Positions 32,491 to 41,551 of a DNA stretch of 64,000 nt are shown one piece after another. The notes under the pieces were generated by a model. It saw nothing but the letters and a program-made list of their open reading frames with translations. It was not told the origin of the DNA and did not search any database. Numbering within the stretch: position 1 is the stretch's first letter; each line of letters begins with the position of its first letter. The DNA is from Mesosutterella faecium (GTDB lineage: Bacteria > Pseudomonadota > Gammaproteobacteria > Burkholderiales > Burkholderiaceae_F): assembly GCF_022809315.2 (NCBI RefSeq), contig NZ_JAKZJU020000001.1, forward strand, positions 186,001 through 250,000, given 5' to 3'. Position numbers and translations under genes: made by a program.

Positions 32491-32534
32491 CCACCAATGG
32501 ACTACATTGTAACTACGTAGAGTGTAAAATTTTT

Positions 32535-32561
32535 GCCCCGCCGACCCAATGCCGACGGGGC
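32535..32561. repeat. hairpin near the right end of the IS
   Basis: GCCCCG.CG/CG.CGGGGC pairs with two mismatches around a five-base loop, just inside the right terminal repeat. It may shield the transposase from outside transcription. Confidence 0.5.
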
Positions 32562-32591
32562 TTTACTCAATTTTTAGCTGAAAAAGACGGG
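32558..32591 (-). repeat. right inverted terminal repeat of the IS
   Basis: Read inward on the minus strand it starts CCCGTCTTTTTCAGCT and continues AAAAATTGAGTAAAGCCC, matching the left repeat. Confidence 0.85.
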
Positions 32592-32732
32592 AGCACGGGC
32601 ATGCAGTCCTCGGCCATGCTCACCTCCATGTGCAGGGGGAACTGCATCGTCTGGCTCGACAAGGACAGAGGCGCGGTCGAACCCGGCGAGCAGGTTCTGG
32701 TTCAGCCCTTCTTCGGCCTGCTTGACAGCTGA
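32592..32732 (+). pseudogene. 3' fragment of moeA
   Basis: Duplicated last 46 codons and stop of moeA, in frame with a short open stretch from the IS end. It has no function expected beyond marking the duplication. Confidence 0.9.
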
Positions 32733-33067
32733 TCGGAAGTCCGCCAGGGCTGAGCCACTATCTTTCCCTTAAGCGTCTGGGCCTTGGCGGAGCAGCACTT
32801 CTCATCGATCACGACGAGCGTGGCGTCTCCCCCGGAGCTGCCGAGAACCAGCTCTCCGCGGGCGGCCATCGCAGCCGCGTCCTTGGGATCAAGCTGCGAC
32901 TCGACGACTTCCTCGCCCCTTAAATTCACGATGCCGCGCAGGCCCACCGCTCTGGTCCATATGCCGCCGCATTTCCCATAGGCGATGCTTTCATGCTGGT
33001 GGCCGTGGAAAAGCCAGCGCACGTGCAGGTCCTGGGCCAGCCGGTCAATGGCGGCAAAACCCTTCCT
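32592..33067. repeat. 476-bp direct repeat, right copy (IS target duplication)
   Basis: Apparently identical to 30104-30579. It starts at the base after the right terminal repeat. The sequence diverges immediately beyond 33067, where the intact phosphoesterase gene continues and the left copy enters the IS. Confidence 0.93.
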
Positions 33068-33634
33068 GTGGCACGAGGGGGCTTCATGCGTGACCAGTAT
33101 GTCGGCATGCTGGCGCGACAGGTTTTCGTAAACCGAAGGGAAAATGGTGGTGCGGTGCCGCCTGGGCAGCCCTCCGCGCCAGGTGTTGTTGCGGCCGATG
33201 CGCCGCAGAAAGCTGCCGACGGAGCTGTAGTTCGGCTCGCCGTCGGGCATCCAGATCTGTCCGCGGAATACGCCTCCCAGGCCGGCCACCCTCAGCCCGG
33301 CCACATTGCCGACGCGTCCGTGAAGGTTATGGCTGGCCAGAGGCCCCTTCCAGAGGCGGTCGTAATAGGCGTCCGTATCGGAGTCGTGGTTGCCGGGAAT
33401 CCACCAGACGTCGGTGAAGGCAAGCGCCTCCTCCAGCACCCGGTCGAGCTCGTCGGGCGGCTGGAGATCCCCCAGAATGATCATCGCATCGGGCTTGTAT
33501 TCCCGCGCGGCGGTGTTGATCTGATCAAACTCGCCGTGGGGATCGCCGCAGAAAAAAATCTCAGGGAGCTGCGCCTTCCTCTTGAGGGGGCCGCGGCGGC
33601 CCGCATCGTGGCGCCGGTGACCATGAGAGCTCAT
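32702..33634 (-). CDS. calcineurin-like metallophosphoesterase
   Basis: The 310-residue protein has the metallophosphoesterase motifs in order: GDPHG (D31, H33), ILGDLQ, IPGNHDSDTDAY, VTHEAPS and FHGHQHES. A binuclear metal centre is expected. The substrate is unknown. GGAGG lies 6 bases before ATG 33634. The gene converges on moeA; its 3' third is in the right direct repeat and is complete. A TATAAT on the minus strand at 33856-33861 may be its promoter, with a 210-base leader in which I see no other gene. Confidence 0.88.
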   Translation of the reverse strand: MSSHGHRRHDAGRRGPLKRKAQLPEIFFCGDPHGEFDQINTAAREYKPDAMIILGDLQPPDELDRVLEEALAFTDVWWIPGNHDSDTDAYYDRLWKGPLASHNLHGRVGNVAGLRVAGLGGVFRGQIWMPDGEPNYSSVGSFLRRIGRNNTWRGGLPRRHRTTIFPSVYENLSRQHADILVTHEAPSCHRKGFAAIDRLAQDLHVRWLFHGHQHESIAYGKCGGIWTRAVGLRGIVNLRGEEVVESQLDPKDAAAMAARGELVLGSSGGDATLVVIDEKCCSAKAQTLKGKIVAQPWRTSDQLSSRPKKG

Positions 33635-33855
33635 GACCGGCCTCCGCGACCCGGAAGCACCGGCCCGGCCGCAGGGCGCGGCGCCGGACTGCCGGAAAAG
33701 AAAAAAGGCACGGACGAGAAGGCGCCGCCCCGTGGGCGGCCCTCCCCCAGGCTGGCAATGCGCATCGCGCGCATTAGAAAATCCATCAAAGGAACCCCGC
33801 TTCGGCTGAAGGACGCCTCCGGCGACATTCAGCCTTAATTGCTTACGATAAGTTG

Positions 33856-33861
33856 ATTATA
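33856..33861 (-). promoter_or_regulatory. possible -10 element of the phosphoesterase gene
   Basis: A perfect TATAAT on the minus strand in the gap between lolA and the phosphoesterase gene; the -35 is poor. Confidence 0.35.
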
Positions 33862-33891
33862 CGGGGAACGCACTCACCTTAAGAGCAGGCG

Positions 33892-34515
33892 TCATTCTTT
33901 CAGGATCTCAGTCCCGCGGGGAGGCTTGAACTCAAAGCGCGCCGGGGCGACGGCGGGATTCTTCTTCCAGCCGGAAAACTTCAGGCTGAGCGTCTGGCCG
34001 AAGCTGTCGTGCATCACCATCGCGACAGGCATCGCTGCCCGGAACCCGATTCTGAAATCCCTGAAGGACGAATCCTTGTTTTTGGGAACGGCCTCGATCC
34101 ACTCGGCGCCGTCTTCAGCGGCCAGCTCCTTCACCGTAAAATCCCGCCTGAAGTCATTGTTCCCGAACAAAATGGCGGCCGGACTCGCGGGCATCGCCCC
34201 CACAACCGAGCGCACCGTCACCTGCCTGAGGTCCGGGTCCCATACGGAGACCTGGCGTCCGTTGGAGTAAATGTCCTGCTTATAGGGCTTGTCGTAGGAC
34301 CACACAAATTTTCCAGGGCGCTTGAAAACAAAAGTTCCCGAAAAGTTTTTTTTCGCCGAACCGTTTCGGCCGGAATTTTCCTGCACGAAGCTGCCCGAGG
34401 CCGACTGAGTGCTTTTAAGGAACTCAGAAAGCTGCTCAATGCCGGAGGCCCAGGACGGCGCGGCTGAAAAGGCGGCCGCCGCAGCCGCGGCAAGGCACCA
34501 TTTAGCGAAACTCAT
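33892..34515 (-). CDS. lolA: outer-membrane lipoprotein carrier protein
   Basis: LolA shuttles lipoproteins across the periplasm from LolCDE to LolB. The 207-residue precursor has a signal peptide cleaved near PSWASG (about residue 24), then the family features FLKSTQSASGSFVQ, GTFVFKRPGKFVWSYDKPYKQDIYSNG and VWDPDLRQVTVR. Its ATG overlaps the upstream stop (ATGA), so it is translationally coupled to the FtsK-like gene. An AAAGGGG site is also present. Confidence 0.92.
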   Translation of the reverse strand: MSFAKWCLAAAAAAAFSAAPSWASGIEQLSEFLKSTQSASGSFVQENSGRNGSAKKNFSGTFVFKRPGKFVWSYDKPYKQDIYSNGRQVSVWDPDLRQVTVRSVVGAMPASPAAILFGNNDFRRDFTVKELAAEDGAEWIEAVPKNKDSSFRDFRIGFRAAMPVAMVMHDSFGQTLSLKFSGWKKNPAVAPARFEFKPPRGTEILKE

Positions 34516-35240
34516 GCGTTTTCCCCTTTCAGAGGCTGCACAGACAGCCGGACAGCCTCAGACTTGTCCGCCACATGCCGGTAGAGGAGATCGCCCTTTT
34601 TCAGGCTCTCCCCGCCGAGCGCGCCCAGCAGCGACAGCGACTCCCGCCGCGAGGGCACGCCCAGGCAGATGCGGTCGGAGATTTCCGCCTTAAGGAGGGA
34701 GGGCAGCCTTTCGGGCTCTGCGCTGGACGTGCAGACGACGGGCAGCATGCCGCAGGCCCGGCCGTACCTCGCGGCAAAGCAGAGCTGATCCGTAAAGGGC
34801 CTGCCGAACCTCGTCAGGCAGTCCTGATAGTTTTCCAGGATAAAAAGCTGAAACGGCATCGGAGCGAGCTTTCTTTCGGCAGCGAAGGCGTTGTAATGGG
34901 GAAGATTGTTCGACCCGGCCGCCTTCATCTGCCCGTAGCGCCTGATCTGCTCGCTGCAGAAATCCTTCAGGCGCTCCAGCGCCTTTTCTTCCTCGGCAAA
35001 TTCCACGCCTTCGGCTTCCGGCCTGTCTGCGCCGCACCAGACGGCGGCCGTTCCCTCTTCGAGCAGAAACGCGGCGAGCATGGCCTGGACGGTCTGCTTT
35101 CTCGCCGCGGCAGTGCCCCCGCCGACGATGACCCCGTGGCTCTTGCCCAGGTCCAGGGGATAAGGGGCTCCGTTCGCGCACCAGCCGACGGGCATTCTCC
35201 GGCTGAAGCCGCTCAAATTAATCTGTGACGTCTCGTCCAT
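34512..35240 (-). CDS. degenerate FtsK-like motor protein (putative pseudo-ATPase)
   Basis: I found no standard family name. The 242-residue protein aligns along most of the motor domain of the neighbouring FtsK: YPLDLGKSHGVIVGGG to the P-loop strand, KALERLKDFCSEQIRRYGQM to the NRRYAVM helix, and ARYGRACGMLPVVCTSS to the sensor region ending KKGDLLYR. The Walker A Lys-Ser is Arg47-Lys48 and the Walker B Asp-Glu is Glu136-Asn137, so ATP hydrolysis is unlikely. It lacks the membrane, linker and gamma domains. GAGG precedes the ATG. It sits between ftsK and lolA and overlaps the latter by 4 bases, so it should be co-expressed with FtsK. Confidence 0.78.
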   Translation of the reverse strand: MDETSQINLSGFSRRMPVGWCANGAPYPLDLGKSHGVIVGGGTAAARKQTVQAMLAAFLLEEGTAAVWCGADRPEAEGVEFAEEEKALERLKDFCSEQIRRYGQMKAAGSNNLPHYNAFAAERKLAPMPFQLFILENYQDCLTRFGRPFTDQLCFAARYGRACGMLPVVCTSSAEPERLPSLLKAEISDRICLGVPSRRESLSLLGALGGESLKKGDLLYRHVADKSEAVRLSVQPLKGENA

Positions 35241-35296
35241 GAAATACGATCCTCAAATAAGGCTGCGCGGGGCGGCCCTGCAGGCGCAGGCGCCGC

Positions 35297-37738
35297 CTAG
35301 TCCTTGTTGACCGGAACCAGGATCGTGCGCTTGCCCGACCCGTCCGGGGCGGACACAATGCCTGCCTCCTCCATCGCCTCGATCAGATTTGCCGCACGAT
35401 TGTACCCAATGGACAGATGGCGCTGAAGGGAAGAAATCGTCGGCCGGTTGGTGGAGAGAACGATCTCCACCGCCTTGTCGTAGAGGGCGTCGGCCTCGCC
35501 GCCAGCCTTGCCGCTGCCGGCTGGCTCCTCGGGCTTGTCCATCACTTCGTTGATGTAATCGGGCTCTCCGCGCTTTTTGAGCTCCGCCACCACATTCTCG
35601 ACATCCTCGTCGGAGACGTAGCAGCCCTGGATCCTCACGGTGGAGCTCATGCCGGGAACCCGGAAGAGCATGTCGCCGTTGCCGATCAGATTCTCCGCGC
35701 CGGGCTCGCCCAGAATGACCTGCGAGTCATAGCGCGTCACCACCTGGAATGCGATGTGGGCCGGGATATTCGCCTTAATGAGAGGAGTCACCACGTCAGT
35801 GCTCGGCCTCTGGGTGGCAAGGATCAGATGGATGCCCGCCGCCCTGGCCTTTTGCGCGAGGCTGGTGATCAGCATCTCCACCTCCCTGCGCGCGCCGGCC
35901 AGGATCAGGTCGGCCAGTTCGTCCACGACCACGACGATGTAGGGCCAGGGAGACAGGTAGGAGGGCTCGTCAGGCGAAGTGCTGAAAGGATCGGCAATGG
36001 GCTGTCCGCGCAGCTGGGCGGCCTTCACCTTTTCGTTAAAGGCCTCGAACCTCTTCACCCCCACCCGCCTCATGACGGCGTAGCGGCGGTTCATCTCCCG
36101 GGTGAGCCACTGCAGGGCGTTCACCGCCTTGCTCATGTCGGTGACCACCTGGCAGAGCAGATTGGGAATGCCTTCATAGGGCGAGAACTCCACCATCTTG
36201 GGGTCGATCATCACAAAGCGGACATCCTCGGGCGTGCTCTTGTAAAGGATTGAGAGGATCATCGCGTTGATGCCGACGGATTTGCCCGAGCCCGTGGTCC
36301 CCGCCACCAGAAGATGCGGCATCTTGGCGAGGTCCACCACATAGGGCCGTCCGGCGATGTCCTTGCCCAGAGCAAGCGTCAGCTTCGAGGTGGAATTCCG
36401 AAATTCATCCGAGCCGATGATCTCGGAAATACGGACCGTCTGCCGCTTGGCGCTCGGCATTTCCAGCCCCATGCAGGTCGTGCCGGGCAGGTTCATGACA
36501 AGCCGCAGGCTGCCCACGCCGAGGGCCCGGCCGAGGTCGTCGCAGACATCGGCGATCCTTGAGCCCTTCACGCCCTCCCCGGGCTGAAGCTCGAACTGGG
36601 TGATCACGGGACCGGGGCGGGCGGAAACGACCTGGGCGTCGATGCCGAAGCTCTTCAGCTTCGACTCGATCAGCCGGCAGGTGAGGCCAAGCGAATCCTC
36701 GTCGACATCGTCGACAACCGGATCGGGCGGCACAAGCAGCGACAGGGGCAGGTTCGGAGAGGACGCGTCCGCGAGCCCCGGCAGATCAGGCTCCCGGACG
36801 GAGTCCTCGTCCTGCGCGCCTTCGGCCGGCGCCTGCGCCTCCGCAGCGGGCGCCTCCGGCCCGGAGCGTCCTTCCTCCGGCAGGGGCTGCGCAGAGGCAG
36901 CGGGCGCGAGGGCCGCAGGCTGGGCCGTTTTTTCAATGCTCACCTCATGCTGCGCGGGCAGTTCCGAGGCCTGCTTTTCCTGCCGGATCTGCTCGCCGAT
37001 GCGGCGGTCCTCAGCCTCTTCCCTGCGGGTGCTGCCCCAGTGAAGAATGCGGTCAACGATTGTTCCGATGCGCTCGCACAGATCAAGCCAGGAGAAGCGG
37101 AAGACAATTGAAACCCCTACCACGACCATCGCCACGAACAGGGCGAGGGCGGGGTAAAGGGTGAGAATCTGAACCGGAGCCTTGCAGAAGTAATGCCCGA
37201 GCAGCCCCCCGGGACCGGCGGGCAGCAGCCCGAAGAAGTCCAGCTCGAGGAAGCGCTCCAGGCAGGAGGAGCCGAGCATCAGGCACACGAAGCCGGCCAG
37301 GCTCACGAAAACCGACAGCAGCCCCTCTCCGGCCCGTGCTTCAGCCGACCGCCGGGTTTCGAGAAGCCGGGAAAAGAGCGCAAAAACGCCGGCGATGACG
37401 ATCCACCAGGACGACCCCCCGAACAGATACATGAGGGCGTTGGAAATCCAGGCGCCGGGGCGCCCCAGCAGGTTATGGGTATGAGCAACGCTCATGCTGA
37501 TGGAAAAGCCCGGATCGGCTGCGCTGAAGCTGGCCAGCGCAATGCCCAGCAGCACGAGGGCCGAAAAGCACCCCAGCCAGAGGCAGACGCCTGCCGCCCT
37601 GTATAAAAAGCGGCCGAGCCCGGCAAAGCTCCTGTGCGGAACGGCTTCTTCCTGCTGCCTGTAGTTCGGCAGGTAGGGCTTTCCTACGGCGGCCCGATGA
37701 GCGCGGGGGCTCGCTTTCTTGGTTGAAAATAAAGTCAT
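35297..37738 (-). CDS. ftsK: DNA translocase FtsK
   Basis: FtsK anchors at the division septum and pumps DNA to resolve chromosome dimers with XerCD at dif. The 813-residue product has four hydrophobic N-terminal segments (from about residue 45 to 205), a Pro/Ala/Glu-rich linker, the alpha/beta motor with Walker A GTTGSGKS (near residue 479) and Walker B VVVVDELADL, and the winged gamma domain (SSLQRHLSIGYNRAANLIEAME). No ribosome site precedes ATG 37738, and a TATAAT sits 7 bases before it. It is divergent from trxB and followed by the FtsK-like gene and lolA. Confidence 0.96.
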   Translation of the reverse strand: MTLFSTKKASPRAHRAAVGKPYLPNYRQQEEAVPHRSFAGLGRFLYRAAGVCLWLGCFSALVLLGIALASFSAADPGFSISMSVAHTHNLLGRPGAWISNALMYLFGGSSWWIVIAGVFALFSRLLETRRSAEARAGEGLLSVFVSLAGFVCLMLGSSCLERFLELDFFGLLPAGPGGLLGHYFCKAPVQILTLYPALALFVAMVVVGVSIVFRFSWLDLCERIGTIVDRILHWGSTRREEAEDRRIGEQIRQEKQASELPAQHEVSIEKTAQPAALAPAASAQPLPEEGRSGPEAPAAEAQAPAEGAQDEDSVREPDLPGLADASSPNLPLSLLVPPDPVVDDVDEDSLGLTCRLIESKLKSFGIDAQVVSARPGPVITQFELQPGEGVKGSRIADVCDDLGRALGVGSLRLVMNLPGTTCMGLEMPSAKRQTVRISEIIGSDEFRNSTSKLTLALGKDIAGRPYVVDLAKMPHLLVAGTTGSGKSVGINAMILSILYKSTPEDVRFVMIDPKMVEFSPYEGIPNLLCQVVTDMSKAVNALQWLTREMNRRYAVMRRVGVKRFEAFNEKVKAAQLRGQPIADPFSTSPDEPSYLSPWPYIVVVVDELADLILAGARREVEMLITSLAQKARAAGIHLILATQRPSTDVVTPLIKANIPAHIAFQVVTRYDSQVILGEPGAENLIGNGDMLFRVPGMSSTVRIQGCYVSDEDVENVVAELKKRGEPDYINEVMDKPEEPAGSGKAGGEADALYDKAVEIVLSTNRPTISSLQRHLSIGYNRAANLIEAMEEAGIVSAPDGSGKRTILVPVNKD

Positions 37739-37744
37739 GCGTGA

Positions 37745-37750
37745 ATTATA
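37745..37750 (-). promoter_or_regulatory. -10 element immediately before ftsK (possible leaderless start)
   Basis: A perfect TATAAT ends 6 bases before the ftsK ATG, so transcription would begin at or within the start codon. No Shine-Dalgarno sequence is visible. The -35 is poor. Confidence 0.4.
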
Positions 37751-37833
37751 GGAAAGCTGCCTGCCGGTCCCGGACCAGCCGGCCTCTCATGGGTAAACGC
37801 TTTTCAGTAACATACCGTTATACATCATTTTAA

Positions 37834-38799
<966 letters not shown>

Positions 38800-38801
38800 A
38801 A

Positions 38802-39479
38802 ATGAAAACGCTCAGCAGTTTCTCCGATCTGAAGTCCGTCGGCGCAAAGCTCAAGGAAGAGGCCGAGCTGCGGCTTGAGGAAAAGCGGCGCGCTGCTGAG
38901 CGCGCCGCACGGCGCAGGCAGGAAGCGAGCCTGTTTTCTTCCGCCATGAGCGACATGGGGGTCCAGCCCCTCAAAAAAGAGGAGCGCGCGGACACCGGGA
39001 GACGCCGCCCGCAGCCCATTCCGCGCCAGAGCATCGCCGAACGCAAGGCGGTGCTCCACGCCTCCGTCTCCGACGAAGTCGACACGCTCGTCTTCCTGCA
39101 AAGCGAGGACGGGCGCTGCTACTGGCGCGAAGGGCTCGCGCCCGACATCTGCCGAAAGCTGCGCCGGGGGGACTGGACTGTCCAGAACCACCTCGACCTC
39201 CACGGCCTGAGAACCGACGCGGCCCGCGAGGCGGTGCTCGAGTTCCTCCGCTCTTCTCAGAAGGCGGGGGCGCGCTGCGTGCGCATCGTCCACGGCAAGG
39301 GCAACGGCAGCCCGGGGCACCAGCCGGTGCTGAAGGAAAAAGTCCGCCGCTGGCTCAAGCAGTGCGGGGCCGTGATGGCGTTTGCCGAGGCGCCCGAAAT
39401 CGACGGCGGAGCGGGCGCCGTGCTGGTGCTGCTGTCGGCCTCCGCGAGAACTTTGTCGACGGGGGCGCCGCATTTATAA
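38802..39479 (+). CDS. Smr/MutS2 domain protein
   Basis: The C-terminal Smr domain is clear: LDLHGLRTDAAREAVLEFL and VRIVHGKGNGS (about residues 140-190). The N-terminal half is a charged Glu/Arg-rich helix. Stand-alone Smr proteins are putative RNA or DNA endonucleases; E. coli SmrB acts on collided ribosomes, but equivalence here is not shown. I start at ATG 38802, two bases after the trxB stop; an earlier ATG overlaps trxB. It is probably co-transcribed with trxB. Confidence 0.85.
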   Translation: MKTLSSFSDLKSVGAKLKEEAELRLEEKRRAAERAARRRQEASLFSSAMSDMGVQPLKKEERADTGRRRPQPIPRQSIAERKAVLHASVSDEVDTLVFLQSEDGRCYWREGLAPDICRKLRRGDWTVQNHLDLHGLRTDAAREAVLEFLRSSQKAGARCVRIVHGKGNGSPGHQPVLKEKVRRWLKQCGAVMAFAEAPEIDGGAGAVLVLLSASARTLSTGAPHL

Positions 39480-39523
39480 TGTGACCCCCCGCTCTCCGGG
39501 AGCAGACGGCTCCCAGCACTGCC

Positions 39524-40225
39524 ATGGACATCAGCGCACAGACTTTTTCCGATCTCGCCGACCTCATAGGCATCGTCGCCTTTGACATCGCCGGCATCCT
39601 GGCCACCGAGAATAAAAAGATCGACCCCGTGGGCGTGTTCGTGCTCGCATTCACCACGGCCTTCGGCGGGGGCATCATGCGCGACGTCGTGATCGACAAC
39701 CGGCCCTTCTGGTGGGTGTCGCACGAAGGCTACGTCTGGCTCACGCTGGTGCTCACCTTCTTCGCTCCGGCGCTGATCCGGCATTTCAGCAACCGCATTT
39801 CATATTCGGCCTACATCTGGGCCGACGCGATCGGCCTGGGATTCTTCTCAGCGGGCGGCACCGCCCTGTCCATCGCCGCGGGCATCCCCGCGCTGCCGGC
39901 CACGCTGCTCGGGGTCTGCACGGGAGCGGGCGGCGGCATGCTGCGCGATGTCTTCCTGGACCGCCTGCCGCTGGTGCTCTCCGACCGCAAGCCCTACGCC
40001 TCCGCGGCGTTCGCCGGCTGCTGGCTGTACATCGGCCTGATCGCCCTGGACATCGACAGCACCGCCGCGGTCTGGATCTCTTCGGTTTTCATCTGCCTGT
40101 TCCGAATGGCCTGCTGGTACAACAAATGGGAAATCCGCTACGGCGACGCCGACACGGTGGCTTTTGTCGGAGTGAAGGACGCTCCCGCACGGCCGCAGCC
40201 TCCGGAGGCAGAGCAAAAGAAATGA
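39524..40225 (+). CDS. TRIC/UPF0126 family membrane protein (YicG-like)
   Basis: This 233-residue inner-membrane protein has about seven hydrophobic segments and the duplicated family motif: TTAFGGGIMRDVVIDNRPFWW and CTGAGGGMLRDVFLDRLPLV. Related bacterial proteins are described as cation channels or glycine transporters; the substrate here is unknown. Its TGA overlaps the ATG of the ZIP gene, implying coupled translation. Confidence 0.88.
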   Translation: MDISAQTFSDLADLIGIVAFDIAGILATENKKIDPVGVFVLAFTTAFGGGIMRDVVIDNRPFWWVSHEGYVWLTLVLTFFAPALIRHFSNRISYSAYIWADAIGLGFFSAGGTALSIAAGIPALPATLLGVCTGAGGGMLRDVFLDRLPLVLSDRKPYASAAFAGCWLYIGLIALDIDSTAAVWISSVFICLFRMACWYNKWEIRYGDADTVAFVGVKDAPARPQPPEAEQKK

Positions 40226-40974
40226 CGCTTCTTTCCATTTTCATCGCCTGCCTGATTGCAACGGTTCTTGCAATCACGACAGCCCGGCTGCTCGACGGCC
40301 GGATCCTGTTTCGCCTGGGCGACAGCCTGACCTGCGTCTCGACGGGGCTGCTGCTCGCGCTGGCCTGCACGCACCTGCTGCCTGAGGCCTTCGAGCAGGC
40401 CTCGAACCCCCACGCAGTCGGCTTCACCGTGTGGGCGGGCATATTCCTGCTGATTTTCCTGGAGCACGCCTTCGGCATCCACAGCCACGGCGCCGCGCAG
40501 AAGGGCGCCCGCGGGCAGAGCCTTGCGCTTCGGGGCGTCTGGCCGATCATCGTGGGCGACTCGCTGCACACCTTCACCGACGGCCTTGTGATCGCCAGCT
40601 CCTTTCTTGTGAGCCCGGCCCTCGGATGGGCCATCACGGCGGGGATCCTGATGCACGAGATGCCCCAGGAGATCGGCGACTTCGTGCTGCTGCGCCGCCA
40701 GGGGCTCAGCCAGAGCCGCGCCTACAGGCTCATGCTGATTGCCGGAGCTTCCGCGGCCGCGGGCGGCCTCCTCGGCTATTTCGTGATGGACGCCGTCAAG
40801 TGGCTGCTGCCCTACGCTCTCGCCCTGTCGGGAGCGAGCTTCCTCTACATTTCGATGTGCGAGCTCATTCCGCGGCTCGGCGCTGAAATCTCCAGCCGGC
40901 GCGATTTCCTGCGCCAGTTCCTGCTCATCGGGCTGGGCGCAGTCATCGCGTTTTTCATCGGGCACGGCCACTAA
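40222..40974 (+). CDS. ZIP family metal transporter
   Basis: This 250-residue membrane protein carries the ZIP metal-site helices: LHTFTDGLVIASSFL (helix IV) and LMHEMPQEIGDFVLL (helix V), with seven to eight hydrophobic segments. The cytoplasmic loop holds a short His-containing stretch (HAFGIHSHG). It probably imports zinc or another divalent metal. I chose ATG 40222, overlapping the previous stop; a longer open frame upstream is the shadow of the TRIC gene. Confidence 0.9.
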   Translation: MTLLSIFIACLIATVLAITTARLLDGRILFRLGDSLTCVSTGLLLALACTHLLPEAFEQASNPHAVGFTVWAGIFLLIFLEHAFGIHSHGAAQKGARGQSLALRGVWPIIVGDSLHTFTDGLVIASSFLVSPALGWAITAGILMHEMPQEIGDFVLLRRQGLSQSRAYRLMLIAGASAAAGGLLGYFVMDAVKWLLPYALALSGASFLYISMCELIPRLGAEISSRRDFLRQFLLIGLGAVIAFFIGHGH

Positions 40975-41000
40975 GGCGGCCGCGCCCCGGCAGGGCCGGC

Positions 41001-41444
<444 letters not shown>

Positions 41445-41551
41445 TCATATCAGCCCCCCGCCGGCGCGCCCTGGGGAAAAGGGATTCAGCCGGCGGGACA
41501 GCCCCGGGGCCGCATCCGAATGTCCTGCCCCGATATTTTAGGGCCCGCCGG

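Larger units (their letters stand above)
30580..32591 (-). mobile_element. IS1634-type insertion sequence, 2012 bp
   Basis: The ends are exact: each abuts one copy of the 476-bp direct repeat. Inverted terminal repeats of about 33 bases begin CCCG and share TTT.TCAGCT, AAAAA, TGA.TAAA and CCC. A single transposase gene on the minus strand fills the element, with a promoter just inside the right end and hairpins near both ends. IS1634 of Mycoplasma mycoides is known for long, variable target duplications, which this insertion resembles. Confidence 0.92.

Noticed and set aside
32316..32732. A 138-codon plus-strand frame joining IS sequence to the moeA tail
   Set aside because: It is made of antisense IS sequence plus the duplicated moeA 3' end; no promoter or ribosome site supports it.
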